This document shows, one piece after another, positions 24,074 through 35,869 of a stretch of DNA of 64,000 bases. The position numbers and the translations under genes were made by a program. The notes below the pieces were generated by a model that saw only the letters and a program-made list of their open reading frames with translations, ran no database searches and was not told the origin of the DNA. Positions within the stretch are counted from its first letter, which is position 1; each line of letters opens with the position of its first letter. This stretch comes from Nectonema munidae (taxonomy: Eukaryota > Nematomorpha > Nectonematoida > Nectonematidae), in NCBI GenBank assembly GCA_030549495.1, contig JAUIRK010000898.1, positions 2,108,001 to 2,172,000 on the forward strand, read 5' to 3'.

Positions 24074-24354
24074 TCGTCATTTTGTGTTCATGAAAAAGTA
24101 ATAAAACAAATCCCTTTTCTTTTTTTCAAAATTTTATTTCTCACTTTTAATCTTTTTTCCTACCCACACTGGGCCCCGCGCAATCCATTTTGCATAGGGC
24201 CCCGCGAACACTAGGGCCGGCCCTGAAGATAAGCAACAATAAATCTCATCGAGAGAGGTAATTTATCTGAAACCAAAATTAAATATCAAATTTAGGATTT
24301 GAAACAACTTAATGAATTTACCAATCAACTGCATTTGCTCATGAAAGTTAACAT

Positions 24355-24606
24355 TTGAACAATGAGTTCAATTATAATTATATTAAAAGTAATAAATTTT
24401 TTCGATACAATACGCATTGTAATAACAATGTAAGGAAAATAAGATGTAAATTACATGTTTATAATAAATGTTTTCTTGTAAAGTCTATAAACACCTGGAA
24501 TTCGAGCCCTCTTCACATACGATATATGAAGTATATTAAAAGTTTTAAAAAAAATGCACAAAGTTTTTCCTCTTTTAAATGTTGTTTTTTGCTCTATTAT
24601 TTTTGA
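24355..24606 (+). pseudogene. LINE C-terminal fragment
   Basis: The peptide has the usual end of CR1/Jockey ORF2 proteins: a basic stretch, then FLVKSINTWNSSPLHIR and SFKKNAQSF (compare R.[VI]N.WNSLP...V.A.S...FKK.L). It probably belongs to the same insertion as 23723-24073, with about 280 bases of decayed or foreign sequence between. Confidence 0.65.
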
Positions 24607-24749
24607 CTTTGCTAGACTGTTCATGTCCACCCTCAGTATCTCAATTCGACTTCTTTATGCAGACTCTAATAAATTGGATCCTATTTAAATGAAGTCCTCT
24701 TCACATTACTCACTTACCGCTAATCACCTACTTCTTTCTTGCATCTAAA

Positions 24750-25070
24750 CAGTGGCGGTTCTAGATTTTCAAAAGTGAGGGGGCCAAACAAGGGCCAAGT
24801 TTTTAAATCGATAATTTTTTATAAATTTTGCAATTTGCCAAATACATATTACATATGTTTTACTTTTTTTCTTTGAATTATTCCAATGAATGAAAATCAA
24901 ATTAAGAGTGCTCTTGGTCTAAGATTCATCCGTCCAGATAAGAGAGATATTTTTTCCCCTGGGTGCAAAACCCACTTAAAAAATTAAATTATAAAAAGTT
25001 TTGAGTAAATTTTAAATCCAGTAAAATAGGTATTTGGCCAACATAGGGTCCAGCCATAAAACGGCCACTG
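24750..25070. mobile_element. hAT MITE with perfect 8-bp target duplication
   Basis: Begins CAGTGGCGGTTCTAG and ends CGGCCACTG; CATCTAAA is duplicated at 24742-24749 and 25071-25078. Early AGGGGGCC block typical of hAT derivatives. No coding sequence; its ends differ from those of 22989-23256, so it is another family. Confidence 0.92.
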
Positions 25071-25078
25071 CATCTAAA

Positions 25079-26280
25079 CCCTGCTCATATATGACATACT
25101 TTTTATTATAACCTCTATATATTTTTCTTGAGTGGCAACAACCTAACGGTTTGGTCGCTCGTAATAAATCTGATCTTATCTTAGAAAAGCACTGCGTTGG
25201 ATCATTAAGCATATGCGGATAGTTGACAAGATAAGCAACAATTTACCTTACACTTTGAGAACCGGCATGACATCAGTGTTCCGAGAAATGAAATTGTCTG
25301 CTTTAAACATATAAAATTACTATGCAAAGAAAGCAAGCGAATTTGTATCAAAGGTTTACAATAAAGATGTATCTATCGGATATTCGTATTGCATCCGCAA
25401 AAATTTTACATTCTTTTAACATCCTCATCCGCGCATCATTTAAGTTTCACCATCCGCATTTCAAACATTTTTCTTTTTTTCTATATACCGCAAAGTTTTT
25501 TTTCGGAATTTTGCAATTTTTCCTTTATCTAAAATTTTTATGATAAGTATTTCTTTATTATAACACATATGCACTGACATCTTCTCTCTAAATTTTTAAG
25601 AAGTATAAAACTTGAGTTTGCTTAGAATAACAATTCTGATATCCACATACGCGGATGCAAAAAATTTCACATCCGATACATCTCTAGTTTACAACCCTTT
25701 TATCCGATAGATAAAGTTTTAAAGTGTATATGATTAAAACTAAACCTTTTTTACAAAAAAAAACAAAGAAACAAGGCAACCCTTTGAATACCAGTATGTG
25801 GTCAGTGTAGCAAGAAATGAATATTGTCTGATTAGAATACTAAGGGAAGCTCGTCTGGGGAAAAAGCAAACGTGCATGGTGAAAACCAAAAACTATTGCT
25901 AGCCCCATTTGGAAGCAATAGTCCAAACCGGCTTAAAGATCATCAGCATTGATATCAAATCGGGAAGATTGGTACTTAGTGGGTTTGAGCATTTGGACCC
26001 CAAAATTTTGCAGACTAATCGTCTGCTTTCCTTTTTAATCCAATTTAAATATTTTGAACATACGATTTTCATTTCTTGGGACACTGATCACTGGTTCGTA
26101 TTAAAGGACAACGCGTAAAACGCAAGATAAGAAAGTAAAATAAATATATGAAAACGAATATAATTTTCTATAAAAAAATATTGATATCAGTTTAAATAAA
26201 AAAATTTCAATTCATTAAACTAATAAAAAAAATTCTTTTGAAATATATCCTTTCAGATCTATTTTTGTTATCTTCTAAGC
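25079..26280. other. No gene recognised
   Basis: Short open frames on both strands at 25899-26118 overlap each other and show no motif. CATCCGAT/CATCCGCA strings recur around 25380-25690, hinting at a decayed small repeat. Confidence 0.35.
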
Positions 26281-27235
26281 CAGTGTTTCCCAACTCGTTT
26301 CCGGTCGTGGACCATTTTCCAAAAAGCAAAAATGGTATGGACCAGCATTATTTTTGTGGGAAAAACTTATTATGATCCATACTAAAAATTCATTAAAAAT
26401 TTATTATAAAATTTAAAAAAAATTAGATAAAAGTAAAAAACCAATAAAATTTCATTTTGCGCTTTTGCTGTAACCAGGCTTCTGAACTCTTTTTTCTTTG
26501 ACCAAGCTGTCTATGTCAGGAGGAGTTATAGATAAAGCACAGCGTATATCACTTTCTGCGGTGAGGCGGTTTCTTTGTTTAGTTTTAATTGGTGAAAAGC
26601 CCGACTCACATAAATATGTTGATGCAAATGGTATAAAGCGATGTTAGTTTTGGATATGAAGAACTAGCATTAACCCAAAACTTACTCAAAGATAAAGTTT
26701 CAAAAAAATCCTGCATTTGTAAATCATTTTTAAGCTCCAAAAAGTCCTCCTGGATATCCTCGGGAACAGTTTTTACAGAAGCTAAAAATGGATTCCGTAT
26801 GTATGACGTCTCAGATTCCATTTGAATTTCAGGAAAGTAACGTTCAAATTCTTCTTTGAGATTTTTCAAATGATCAAGAATTTTCTCACTTATTCGTTCT
26901 TTTTATTTCACACCAAGAGAATCTCTACGAAAGAAATTGAGAAATGGAAATTGTTTTCAACTCTTGCCAACCAAAGTTCTAATTTTTCAATAAAAAACGT
27001 TATGGTACTCTGGTGAATGAACAAATTTGAATCTTTACCTTGAAGCCTGAGTTCAACTTATTGAGTATTTCGAAGATATCAGTGAGATATGCAATCTCTG
27101 TGTCTGATTCAATAATTATTAATTTGTAAGCAATAAAAAAATTTTTCATGGCATTTTTCAAGACCATACAAAATCCCAATTTCGTGATTTAATCCTATTT
27201 CATCCAAAAAAAGAAAAGGATGATTAAGCATGATA
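26281..27235 (-). mobile_element. hAT relic, Buster/ZBED5-like, C-terminal half
   Basis: The plus-strand left end CAGTGTTTCCCAACTCG is a hAT terminus. On the minus strand the recognisable transposase runs from about 27210 to 26450: a segment like EIAYLTDIFEILNKLN, then FLASVKTVPEDIQEDFLELK and FFETLSLSKFW (26606-26869), then YLCESGFSPIKTKQRNRLT (about 26540-26620). These follow the order of ZBED5/SCAND3-type (Buster) transposases. Frames are broken, and the N-terminal half and the other end are missing. Confidence 0.75.
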
Positions 27236-27833
27236 TAAAATTATCTTAAAAAGAAGAAAGATTAGAAGTTTAAAATGAAGATTTGGTGATATGGGGAATT
27301 AATAATAATAATTGCAATGCTGGTCGTCTGAATGAATCTCACTTGAATTCAAATTTGCTGAAAATGATATTTATGATTTGTGTGATTAACAAATTCTATC
27401 CCCCACGAAGACATAGTCATACAGATATTTTCCATGTTATCCGTCTATTGCAAAAAACAGAAAACATTTCTCCTTTAAGTTGTGGTGACTAAGCAGGAAA
27501 TCCATTTATCGACCCGTGAGGAAAGAAACTAACAAAGTCTCTTGTCGCGCTATCAACTCGATATATACGAGATTAGCATGCACTTACTCAAACGAAAGTA
27601 GAATGAAGTACTATAGATTTATTAGCATATTTTTTTATTCTTACTCGTTATTATGCACTGTTAAATGGATTTTGATTGGGCCAGTCAAGATTTCATTTAT
27701 TCCTATTCTCTGAACTATTTAAAAATATAAGGAATCTAGTTCAGTAAATAGTTAATAAAAATGTTTTAACGCCTAATTTTAACCATATTTGGCTACAACA
27801 GTCAGATCAGCCATGCCCAACGTGATTAAACCC
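27236..27833. other. No gene recognised
   Basis: Two unremarkable frames of 65-70 codons (27283-27492, 27516-27713) without motif. No RNA gene seen. Confidence 0.35.
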
Positions 27834-28140
27834 TTTCTTTCTTTCTTTCTTTCTTTGCCTACACTGTATCCCCAAGATGAGGGTCGTTGGCCATGATTTG
27901 TTGTCTCCTATTTGCATTAATCTTGGGCATCAATTTCTCTAAGATTCCATTCTTCAAGTCTCTTAGCAAGTCATATTCATTCCATCTTAAGAGTGGGTGA
28001 CCCTTATTCCATTTCCCCTTCACTTGTTCTTCCCAGGCTTTCTGAACCAACTCGTGCTCATTTCTTCTCAAAACGTGTTCATACCATCGGAGTTTGCTTC
28101 TGCCAATTACTGAAAGCACAGTTATCATAATTTGAGTTCT
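27834..28140 (-). mobile_element. 3' end of an RTE-type LINE with AAAG tail
   Basis: On the minus strand the peptide RSKLRWYEHVLRRNEHELV, GKWNKGHPLLRW and DPHLGDTV is the C-terminal end of RTE-type ORF2 (RWYGHVLRR, GKR.RGRP.LRW). After the stop a (AAAG)n microsatellite follows (plus-strand TTTC run at 27834-27857), the typical 3' terminus of RTE elements. The 5' part is cut off at the left TTAA of the next element, so that element may have inserted into this LINE. Confidence 0.8.
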
Positions 28141-28316
28141 TTTTAAATTAGCATTTTTTGACGTTTTGTCCTTTATGTGTCGAGATTTCGTTGTTCGCCA
28201 TTTTGTCCCAACACCTTATATTACATGTATGTTTGAATAAATTGGTATGTGAGACTTATGAATACCTATAAATCTATTACGATTACATCCTACTAAGTGT
28301 ATTTTTTTGCTTAGAA

Positions 28317-28842
28317 CAATGTTTCCCAACTGCTGGTCCATAAGACAACTCTTTGCTGGTCCACGAAAAATTTTTCAAAAGCGAAAAGTATAGTGAAATT
28401 TTGCTTTTATAATTGCAACTATGATTGGCTATTTTTTAAATTTATTTTGTATAATAACTCAGATTATTTACTTATATTCTATGTTGGGATCCAAATCTGG
28501 TTTTCAAACTTTGTCAAAGATCCATTGGCTAAAAGTGTGCATTGTTTCATTCACAGAGAAGCTCTGGCTTCCAATACTTTACCTCAAGGACTCAAATGTG
28601 TATTTTCAGGAGTTGTAAAGATAGTAAACTACATTAAAGCATCTGCTGTAAACACCAGATTGTTCAAAAAACTTTGTGAATATATGGGATCAGAATTTGA
28701 AGTTTTACTTTTTTACACTTCAGTTAGATGGCTGTCAGTCGGAAACATTATGAAGAGAGTTTTTGATTTGAGAGAAGAATTGATAACGTTTGTTCGAACA
28801 AAAGACAAAAATGAATTCGAATCGCTAATTATAATTAATTAA
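28317..28842 (+). pseudogene. Buster/ZBED5-like hAT fragment
   Basis: Starts with a hAT-like end (CAATGTTTCCCAACTGC) and then codes HCFIHREALASNTLPQGLK, VVKIVNYIKASAVNTRLFKK and SVRWLSVGNIMKRVFDLREE. These are hallmark blocks of the middle of ZBED5/SCAND3-type hAT transposases. The N-terminal zinc finger and the C-terminal third are absent, so it is an internally deleted copy nested in the surrounding inverted-repeat element. Confidence 0.8.
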
Positions 28843-29530
28843 GAAAACGAGAAATTTTCCTACTAAAAAAGAGATAAATTATTATTGATATCAAGCTATC
28901 ACTAGACAATAAGATTGTATCGTTCACTCAGCTGTATTTATATATTTGTAACACACATTCTTGTAAAATTATATATCAAAGTATCAAGTATCAAGGGCCG
29001 ATATAGGCGTTTAGTGGGATGGAAAGTTCAGGTAGACCTGGATTCTGCATTCCGGGAGGGCACGATATCCGAAAGGATGGGCGCGAACGTCACAAACAAA
29101 CTGAATTGTTATGCTGCTCATATTGAAATTGAATGATGAAGTATAAAGTATCCACAATGTTATGAAAGCTAATGAAGGCCAACTTAAAATGTATGCAAAC
29201 TAAATTGTTTCAGAAATTATTCCTAAAAAGTTCCATTTTGCAAAACGTGTTAAAGTCAAATAAATAATGACATGCATTCTTATAAATATATTAACGTCTT
29301 TTACAACGATATATATAAGAGCTGAATACAGGGATTCATATACTAAGACAAACAGCCGCCACAAACACTCACGTACAAATTGCACACACGTTCACACATG
29401 TGCCCCATTACGTTATTACGGTGAGTGGTGACATATGATACCTTATGTTTAGTTTTTTGTATTACTCTAATATTAAAATCAAATTTAAAGTTTGTGTTAA
29501 TACTAACTCTAATATTAAAATCAAGTTTTT

Positions 29531-29815
29531 GTGTTTAAAAGAGAGGGTGGTTCTGTCCTCTTTCTTATTTTGAGAGAACGGATTTTGTCCAGTGAGAAGG
29601 AGGGCTTTTGGTCGGACCCCTATGGTACGATAGCTTTTTCTAAAATATATGATTCGAAATTAGGTCCAAAAAATAAGAAAATTACAACGATAAATTCCGA
29701 AGTTCGGTATGTTTTCGATCTTGATTTTTTAAGCGAATTTATCAAGTGTCTAAAACACCGTTACATGAGTGATGATAACATATTGCAGTCGATAAGTTAT
29801 TTATTTATTTCATAA
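29531..29815 (+). CDS. Unrecognised 94-codon frame inside the inverted-repeat element
   Basis: Codes for a mixed-charge protein (contains GFWSDPYGTIAFSKIYDSK and FDLDFLSEFIKCLKHRY) with moderately balanced composition, unlike the low-complexity frames around it. It ends inside the right inverted repeat. No family recognised and no splice or start context supports it strongly. It may be an element-encoded protein fragment or chance. Confidence 0.25.
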   Translation: MFKREGGSVLFLILRERILSSEKEGFWSDPYGTIAFSKIYDSKLGPKNKKITTINSEVRYVFDLDFLSEFIKCLKHRYMSDDNILQSISYLFIS

Positions 29816-29928
29816 GTCTCACACACCAATTTATTCAAACATGCATGTAATATAAGGCGTTGAGACAAAATGGCGAACAACGAAATCTCGACACATAAAG
29901 GACAAAACGTCAAAAAATGCTAATTTAA

Positions 29929-30486
29929 ATTTGTTATACCGTTTTCGTAATACATATTACAAAAACATATATATAAAAAAGACACATACAAGTATATATT
30001 ATGCCTGTTTTTGTCTTATAAAGAACTGAAAGTGAAATATCTTTTTTGTATTTTCACATTTGTTAAAAAAATTCTTACTCGTTTAACTTTGCATATACCT
30101 ACTTTATTTCATACGGGGAATCTAATAAAGTTGACAAAATTACGTGAAATCTTGTCGATGACCAGAACTTGAAAATGAGATTACGCCCAACTTTCAATTT
30201 TTTAGAATACAAAATTTTATACGTTTGATCAACACATAATGGACAATTATTTAAGTTTAATAAATTGATCTTATTTTTCTCAAATACATAATTCCAATTG
30301 AAAATCGGGCAAAATTTCATTTTCAAATTCGGGTCATCGACTTCAATTTCAGGTAATTTCGCTACGTTTATCAGATTCTCCGTTAAAAAATAAGGAGAGA
30401 ACAAATTTTTCTAACAAATATAAAAATACAAAATATAGATATGATTCGCATAAGACAAAAACAGACAATATTATATACTTTTAGTG
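29929..30486. other. No gene recognised
   Basis: A minus-strand frame of 101 codons (30099-30404) contains FCPIFNWNYVF and NNCPLCVDQTYKI, with two CPxC/CP-type cysteines, but no known family. It may be a relic exon; low support. Confidence 0.3.
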
Positions 30487-30769
30487 CAGAGGTACTCAAT
30501 TGGCGGTCCGCGGTCCGAATTCGGACTTTTTGAGTGTTGTAGTTGGACCCCAGGCGAACATTATTATTAAGTATTTCAATCATTATTTATTATTAAAATG
30601 AACATTGATTTGTTAATGCAATTATAATTTTATTATTCTTTTCTGAGATGCTTGTTTTATTTTCTTCATTTCATGTAATAAAAATTTTTGGACCTATGCA
30701 TACTTGGAACTAGTGTGCCCTTAAGGCTTTTTTCTTCCCGGGGGAAGGGGTTAATTTTTAAAAATTAAA

Positions 30770-30805
<36 letters not shown>

Positions 30806-30859
30806 CGGGATTGGAACTTGTCTAACTGGTCCTTTGCTTATAATAGTTGAGTAGCGCTG
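30487..30859. mobile_element. hAT MITE with perfect 8-bp target duplication
   Basis: Starts CAGAGGTACTCAA and ends TTGAGTAGCGCTG; TTTTAGTG is duplicated at 30479-30486 and 30860-30867. It contains an A-run of about 24 bases at 30777-30803. Non-coding. Confidence 0.92.
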
Positions 30860-32006
30860 TTTTAGTGTATTAGAAAGATAGTAGAACGAATTAAAAAAAA
30901 ATTCCGACGTTTTTTCCATTGTGTCCACATTATGTCCGTTGACATTTTGTCTGCACACCGTAATATAGTACATAAATAATATCATATACTCTATATATCA
31001 ATGATATCAATTCACAATTTATACAAAAAATTAAATAGCAAATTAAATTATAGAAGAGAAAAATAACTCATGCAAAGTGTTTTTTCGATATTATAAAAAT
31101 ATATAAATAAATTTATGTATATGATTTATTTATGTATTATTTTTATTTAATAATTAATTTTATAATTGGTCTGACTCTTTAACGAGTAATAGAAAAAATA
31201 AAAAAAATACTGTTCAATGATTAGACTAAAGAATATTGGATGCATTTATTTATAAGATTAAAAAACCTAAAATTAATCTCTTTGCCCATGTTCGATTACT
31301 TTAATACGCTTAGATTTTTTCCCAAATTTCTATACTTTTTCAAATATCCTATTTTTTTATTCCGATAGGATTTTATGGCATAAAAAAGGAGAATTTAAAA
31401 ATACGAAATTTTGCTTGGAACGTGAAGATTATTTTCCTTAACTCAGGTATGATAAGAATATTCTCTACTTCTTATAGTCAAGGTGCAGTTTAAAGATACG
31501 AAAAATATTCAAAAAAAAATTTGGAATTGTTTTTTTAAACTTACGTAGTCCAACATTGGTTGAAACAAGCTTCGAAGATTAATCAACTTCAGAAAATATC
31601 ACCTTATAAAGTTAGAAAAGATGTTGACATAGCAGAAAATCGTAGCATAGCAAGAATATATATCGTATCAAGCTTAAAAAACGTTAATGATGAATATCAT
31701 CTATCAATCCTCCTTATACGTCAATATGATTGGTGGAAAACACGATACGATTTAGCATGATTACCAAGAATTGAAGAGTGATAATATTGCATTATTTCCA
31801 CAGAACTAGAAAATAGTATACCTAACAATTGTAATGTAAGAGGCAAATTATCTATATTTTCAAAAATTATGTGTTGGAGGAGAGGGTGCAAATACCTTTC
31901 ATTTTTTTTAATTTTTATATGCATTTTGACTGTATTTGAAAACTGAATATAAAATAAAATGTAATAAAAGAGTTTTTATAAAAACTAAAATGAAAAAAGA
32001 AATGAT
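30860..32006. other. No gene recognised
   Basis: Near 30905-30950 the motifs ACGTTTTTTCC and GACATTTTGTC echo the inverted repeats of the element at 28143-29928, so a decayed relative may lie here. Otherwise unremarkable AT-rich DNA. Confidence 0.35.
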
Positions 32007-32051
32007 ATAGGAAGCAGGGATAGATCTAGAGGGGGAATGGGGAGATGCATA

Positions 32052-32091
32052 CCCCCCCCCCCCCCCCCCCCCCCACCCACACACACACACA
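32052..32091 (+). repeat. Run of 23 C followed by a CA repeat
   Basis: C23 at 32052-32074 then (CA)n to about 32091, inside the left end of the hAT. Open frames through it (poly-Pro or poly-Gly) are artefacts. Confidence 0.95.
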
Positions 32092-32600
32092 AAGGATGGA
32101 TCTAGGGGGAGGGTGGGGTGGAGGATGCCTCAAAAACGAACAAAGAATACTTTTTAAATTTATTAAGACAAGAAAACATTGTTTTTCAGAATCTGCTGAA
32201 AAACCTGTTAACAAGAAACCCTCTCATAAGCGACCCAAATTCTTTTTATAGAAAAATCGTCATATTTTTTGCTTTATTTTTAAAAAGTTTTTTTCATATT
32301 CAATTTAAACAGTTTTAAAATGGCGCTTCCAAGCTTTCCAAGTAGATGAATAATATTTCTTATAAGGATTATTTTATTAGTCGATTTGCTTCTGAGTCAA
32401 TTTATTTTAGATTTATTTGACTCAGGGTTGATTTCACCGATAATAAAAATTGGTGAAATCCCTATGATCTGAATTCGCGCATCGTAAGTTTATTCACTGT
32501 TCTTCTCTTTATATTTAAGGAATAATATTTTATGGCTCAAAACAAACCTACTAAGAAAAGATAACTTCTTAATGACTTTTTTTGTACTTCTACTACTACT

Positions 32601-33640
32601 GTGGTTAATGAAGAAGTAAAAAAAATTTCGGTTATTGCAGACGAGACTACTGACTCTTTTCATAACGAGGAACAAGTCAACAGATTCTTGATAGTTTGGA
32701 AGGATATGGACTCGTTTGTAGGTCAAGGTTATGATGGTGCTTCTTCTATGGAATATGCTCCTACTGTTGTATATTTTCACTGTAGCAGCCATTGTCTAAA
32801 TCTCGTTTTGAATTTTTCTTCCTCTGTTTATGAAATAAGAAATATGTTTTCTGTTGTTAAAAGTGTTATTTCATTCATAAATGATTACGTGAAGCGTAGA
32901 AGTGTTATGAAAATGTTTTTGAAAGAGGCAGGAAGTGAAAATTTACAGCTTAAACCGTTTTGCCAAACAAGATTTGTTGCAAGGCATGATTTGATCATTT
33001 TTTCAAACGAATTACGCTCCAATTGTTGCTACATTAGAAAAACTCATGGAATCAACGGACAGAAAAACAGCTGATAATGCTAATTCTTTATTAAGATGTT
33101 TGATGCATCCTGTTTTTATTGTTTCCTTGTCTTGTGTTAAAAAAGTTATGAGTTTGACTAAACAGTAAATTCAGATTTAATAAGTTGTCTTGATTAAAAA
33201 AAAACTGATTCAATGGAGAGCTTCTTCAGATGAATGGAATACTCAAAATTATGGAACTTTTATAGCAGCTGAAAAAATGGCTGAAACGGTCCAATTCAAA
33301 TTAGTATGCCAAGACTTGCTTCACGTCAAATGAATCGTAGCAATGTTCCAGCTGAGTCTACAAGCGAATATTACAAACGATCAATTTGGTTTCCATACTT
33401 GAACGCCATAATTCAAATGTTGGAGCAAAAATTCACTTGAAGATTGCACCGTTCCTATCACTACATGTTCAGCTGAGAGAGCTTTCAGTTCAATGAGAAT
33501 ATTGGGGAATTATTTACGTAATCGAATGAATGATGAAATATTAACTGATCTCGCTCCTCCACCCTGAAATAAATATCAACGTTGAAAAAGTTATAGATAG
33601 ATTTGCGAAACAAAAAAGAAGAAGAAAAGATTTTGTAATA
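32601..33640 (+). pseudogene. hAT transposase remnant
   Basis: Recognisable blocks in order: SVIADETTDSFHNEEQ (first catalytic region), FVGQGYDGASSM, FHCSSHCLNLVL, KPFCQTRFVARHD, then TCSAERAFSSMRILGNYLR (33465-33530, hAT dimerisation core) and VIDRFAKQKRRRKDF at the end (stop near 33640). Same family as the transposase at 14222-21224 but a shorter, more decayed copy. Sections between blocks are deleted and the C-terminal blocks lie in different frames. Confidence 0.8.
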
Positions 33641-33738
33641 TAAAACTATTTTATATTATATATTATATTGTTGAATGAATTTAATGACTTTTTTGACTGA
33701 CTTTTTACGGAATTTCTGGATCCCTCACTGATAGCAAG

Positions 33739-34800
33739 TATACTTATATAAAATAAGAACCAAATCTAAACTTGTTCACAGAAGATGCCATAAATTCACA
33801 GAATATCTGACTATCTAAGGAGCATCCGTTTCGAAAAATCAATACATGTCCGATTGTGAGGAAACGTTCAACTCTGCAGTTTGGGAAGAAAGAATTCTAA
33901 AAAGAGAATCACTCCACTAGTATCTACCAGAGTAAAAAAACCAATGATTTGATTTGATAGTAATTGAATTAAATCGATTTTGAACTATGCCTAATGGAGT
34001 GATTGTCCTGCTACCAATGAAAATGAATTAAACTGAGTTGACTTGATCTGCTGATCTTATGAGTTGACTCACGCCTCCTAAACATAGACAAACACAATAT
34101 CCGAACGAACAGAAATGCATCATTTATTATAATACCTCTCCTCTAAAAACAGTTTTAAATGAAAATTTTTTTAGCAACTCTAAAGTACAAAAATTGGTAT
34201 AAGGCATCCAACTAATGACAACATAATTTTCAGTTAAAAGGTAAAAACTATATAGATTTGCTTCTAAAGAAGCAATTTTTGAAGCAAAATTTTAGTAATA
34301 CTTCGTCAAGATTAACATTTTTAGCAGGATCTAACTCAAAATTGAGCATAGTAAAAGTTCCTGCAATATAGGAATCTCAATTTTATCAATACTTTGGTGA
34401 ATAATAATAATAGGCCTGGTGAGACCAAAAATGTGAGCTACACCTTTTTATAACGAAGATATTCATTGTATATAAATTAAGATCTAAGTGGAAAAAATAA
34501 ATCTGAAATTTTTTGGACAAAAACACAATGTATCTGTTTCATGACGTCTCCTTTGCCTGTGCACACGTTGCAAGCAGAATTGCACACTCTCAAAAATAAA
34601 AGTGGCGAGCTTATTTAAAAAAATCTAAAAAGTAGCTAAAATTTGTATTTACTTTGTATAATATAAGCTAAACTTCGTATAAAGTGAATTCTTTTATCAA
34701 ATTTAAATATAATGGCTCTTTTTAATCAAAATGGAATGTAAGAATTCTCTTTAACTACATTAAGTTAATTTGTAATTGCAGTCCGATTTTCTTAGCTAAA
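33739..34800. other. No gene recognised
   Basis: Non-coding AT-rich DNA between the hAT and SINE-B copy 1. Nothing supportable. Confidence 0.4.
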
Positions 34801-34942
34801 GGTACTCTGGGGGGTTTTCATCAAGAAGGCAAAATTTCGCCGCTTGTGTCAAACTATTAGGAAAGGATGCTTGATGCGGGATCGAACCCAAGACCTTGAG
34901 TTATCGAAACCCAGTATCTAACCAACCCTCCCATTAAGTACT
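34801..34942 (-). mobile_element. SINE-B copy 1 (tRNA-derived)
   Basis: On the minus strand: GAGGGTTGGTTAGATACTGG (A-box region), TTCGATAACTCAAGG, and B box GGGTTCGATCCC (plus-strand GGGATCGAACCC at 34878-34889). A body with CATCAAGC and GACACAAGCGGC follows, ending near CCCCCCAGAGTACC. It matches 39147-39272 and 55135-55270 along the whole length. No clear target duplication here. Confidence 0.8.
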
Positions 34943-35743
34943 TGGAGTCGAAGTTAGATATATTCTAGTGATGTATTTCCCTGCCAGAAAACTTTAAAAA
35001 TAACAGGATGTGTGAAGTGTAGAGCTGAGAAAAGTAGCTATTCCTCATATTATTCACATTGTCTGCATTCTTTTTACGCACGTCATTCGAGATGACAAGG
35101 TAGAGTATGTTAGTTGTCTAGTCTAGTACTTGTTGTATGAATCAAGTTTGATGTTCTTATGTGGGAAAGATGAATTAAAGGTGTGGAAATAATAGGCTTT
35201 CATACTTGACTAAGGTTCATCCATCGAGTTTTGAAAGGAAAGATCGTGGATGTCATAAACGTGTGCTGTCTGTCTCTGTCGCACACTCCCTACATATGCA
35301 TTTTCTTGAGCTTAGCGTGTTGTAGTGGTTGGTAAATCTATCTGCGTCATGTATGAAGTTCGCCTTATCTGTTTTAAAGTCCTTTGCATAAAATTAAAGC
35401 GAGGCATCATCATTAGAGGAAGGAGCTGTGAAATTCGGCGAATATAGAAATTATTTTGCCATTCTTGAAGAGAGGATGCTAAGCGTGCTTGGAGTGGTGG
35501 TGAATTCTAATTTATGATAAAAGATAGTGACTCGCATATTTCCCAGCTCCAGCATTAACAATCATCTTGGGAAAATGCTTTACCCTGCCAAAAGAGAGTT
35601 GAAGGAGCTTCTAACAACAAAAGATCAACGTGTGCCCACTTCGCTACGAACCATTCTTTCTCACATTGTTTAACTTTGTAATGTCCGGCGCAAGTCTAAT
35701 ATCAATGTTTGGATATTTTAGGCAATCATTGAGCATGTGTTGT
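34943..35743. other. Less AT-rich stretch, possible decayed element
   Basis: Base composition from about 35050 to 35660 is more balanced than the surroundings. A minus-strand Cys pattern (CICREC) near 35290 loosely resembles the Cys-rich C-terminus of some LINE ORF2 proteins. No continuous frame and no clear motif, so only a weak suggestion. Confidence 0.25.
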
Positions 35744-35869
35744 CGTGATATTCTTTTCGGTATCTTTCATTGTTTATCTTATTTATTTTGTTTGTTTTTT
35801 AATCTCCGTGATATTCTTTTCGGTATCTTTCATTGTTTATCTTATTTATTTTGTTTGTTTTTTAATCTC
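35744..35869 (+). repeat. Perfect 63-bp tandem duplication
   Basis: Two adjacent copies (35744-35806 and 35807-35869), identical apart from the last base. Very recent. It creates a hydrophobic repeating frame that is not taken as a gene. Confidence 0.95.

Larger units (their letters stand above)
28143..29928. mobile_element. 1.8-kb element with 120-bp inverted repeats and TTAA ends
   Basis: Bases 28143-28262 and 29808-29928 are inverted copies with only about four mismatches in 118 bases; TTAA lies at both borders (28143-28146, 29925-29928). The inverted repeats contain GACGTTTTGTCC and CGCCATTTTGTC. Long inverted repeats with TTAA ends fit Kolobok- or piggyBac-like transposition, but no transposase was recognised. 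It encloses a hAT fragment (28317-28842) and a 94-codon unknown frame (29531-29815). Confidence 0.75.
32015..33730 (+). mobile_element. Deleted hAT (TTF/DUF4371 type) with 8-bp duplication
   Basis: Left end CAGGGATAGATCTAGA at 32015, right end TCTGGATCCCTCACTG at 33730. Flanks are ATAGGAAG (32007-32014) and ATAGCAAG (33731-33738), an 8-bp duplication with one change. Just inside the left end are a run of 23 C, a CA repeat and a second GGATCTAGGGGG-like block. It carries the transposase remnant at 32601-33640. At 1.7 kb it is a deletion derivative. Confidence 0.8.

Noticed and set aside
32045-32251. Pro/His/Thr-rich and Gly-rich frames on both strands
   Set aside because: Produced by the C23 run and CA repeat; low complexity only.
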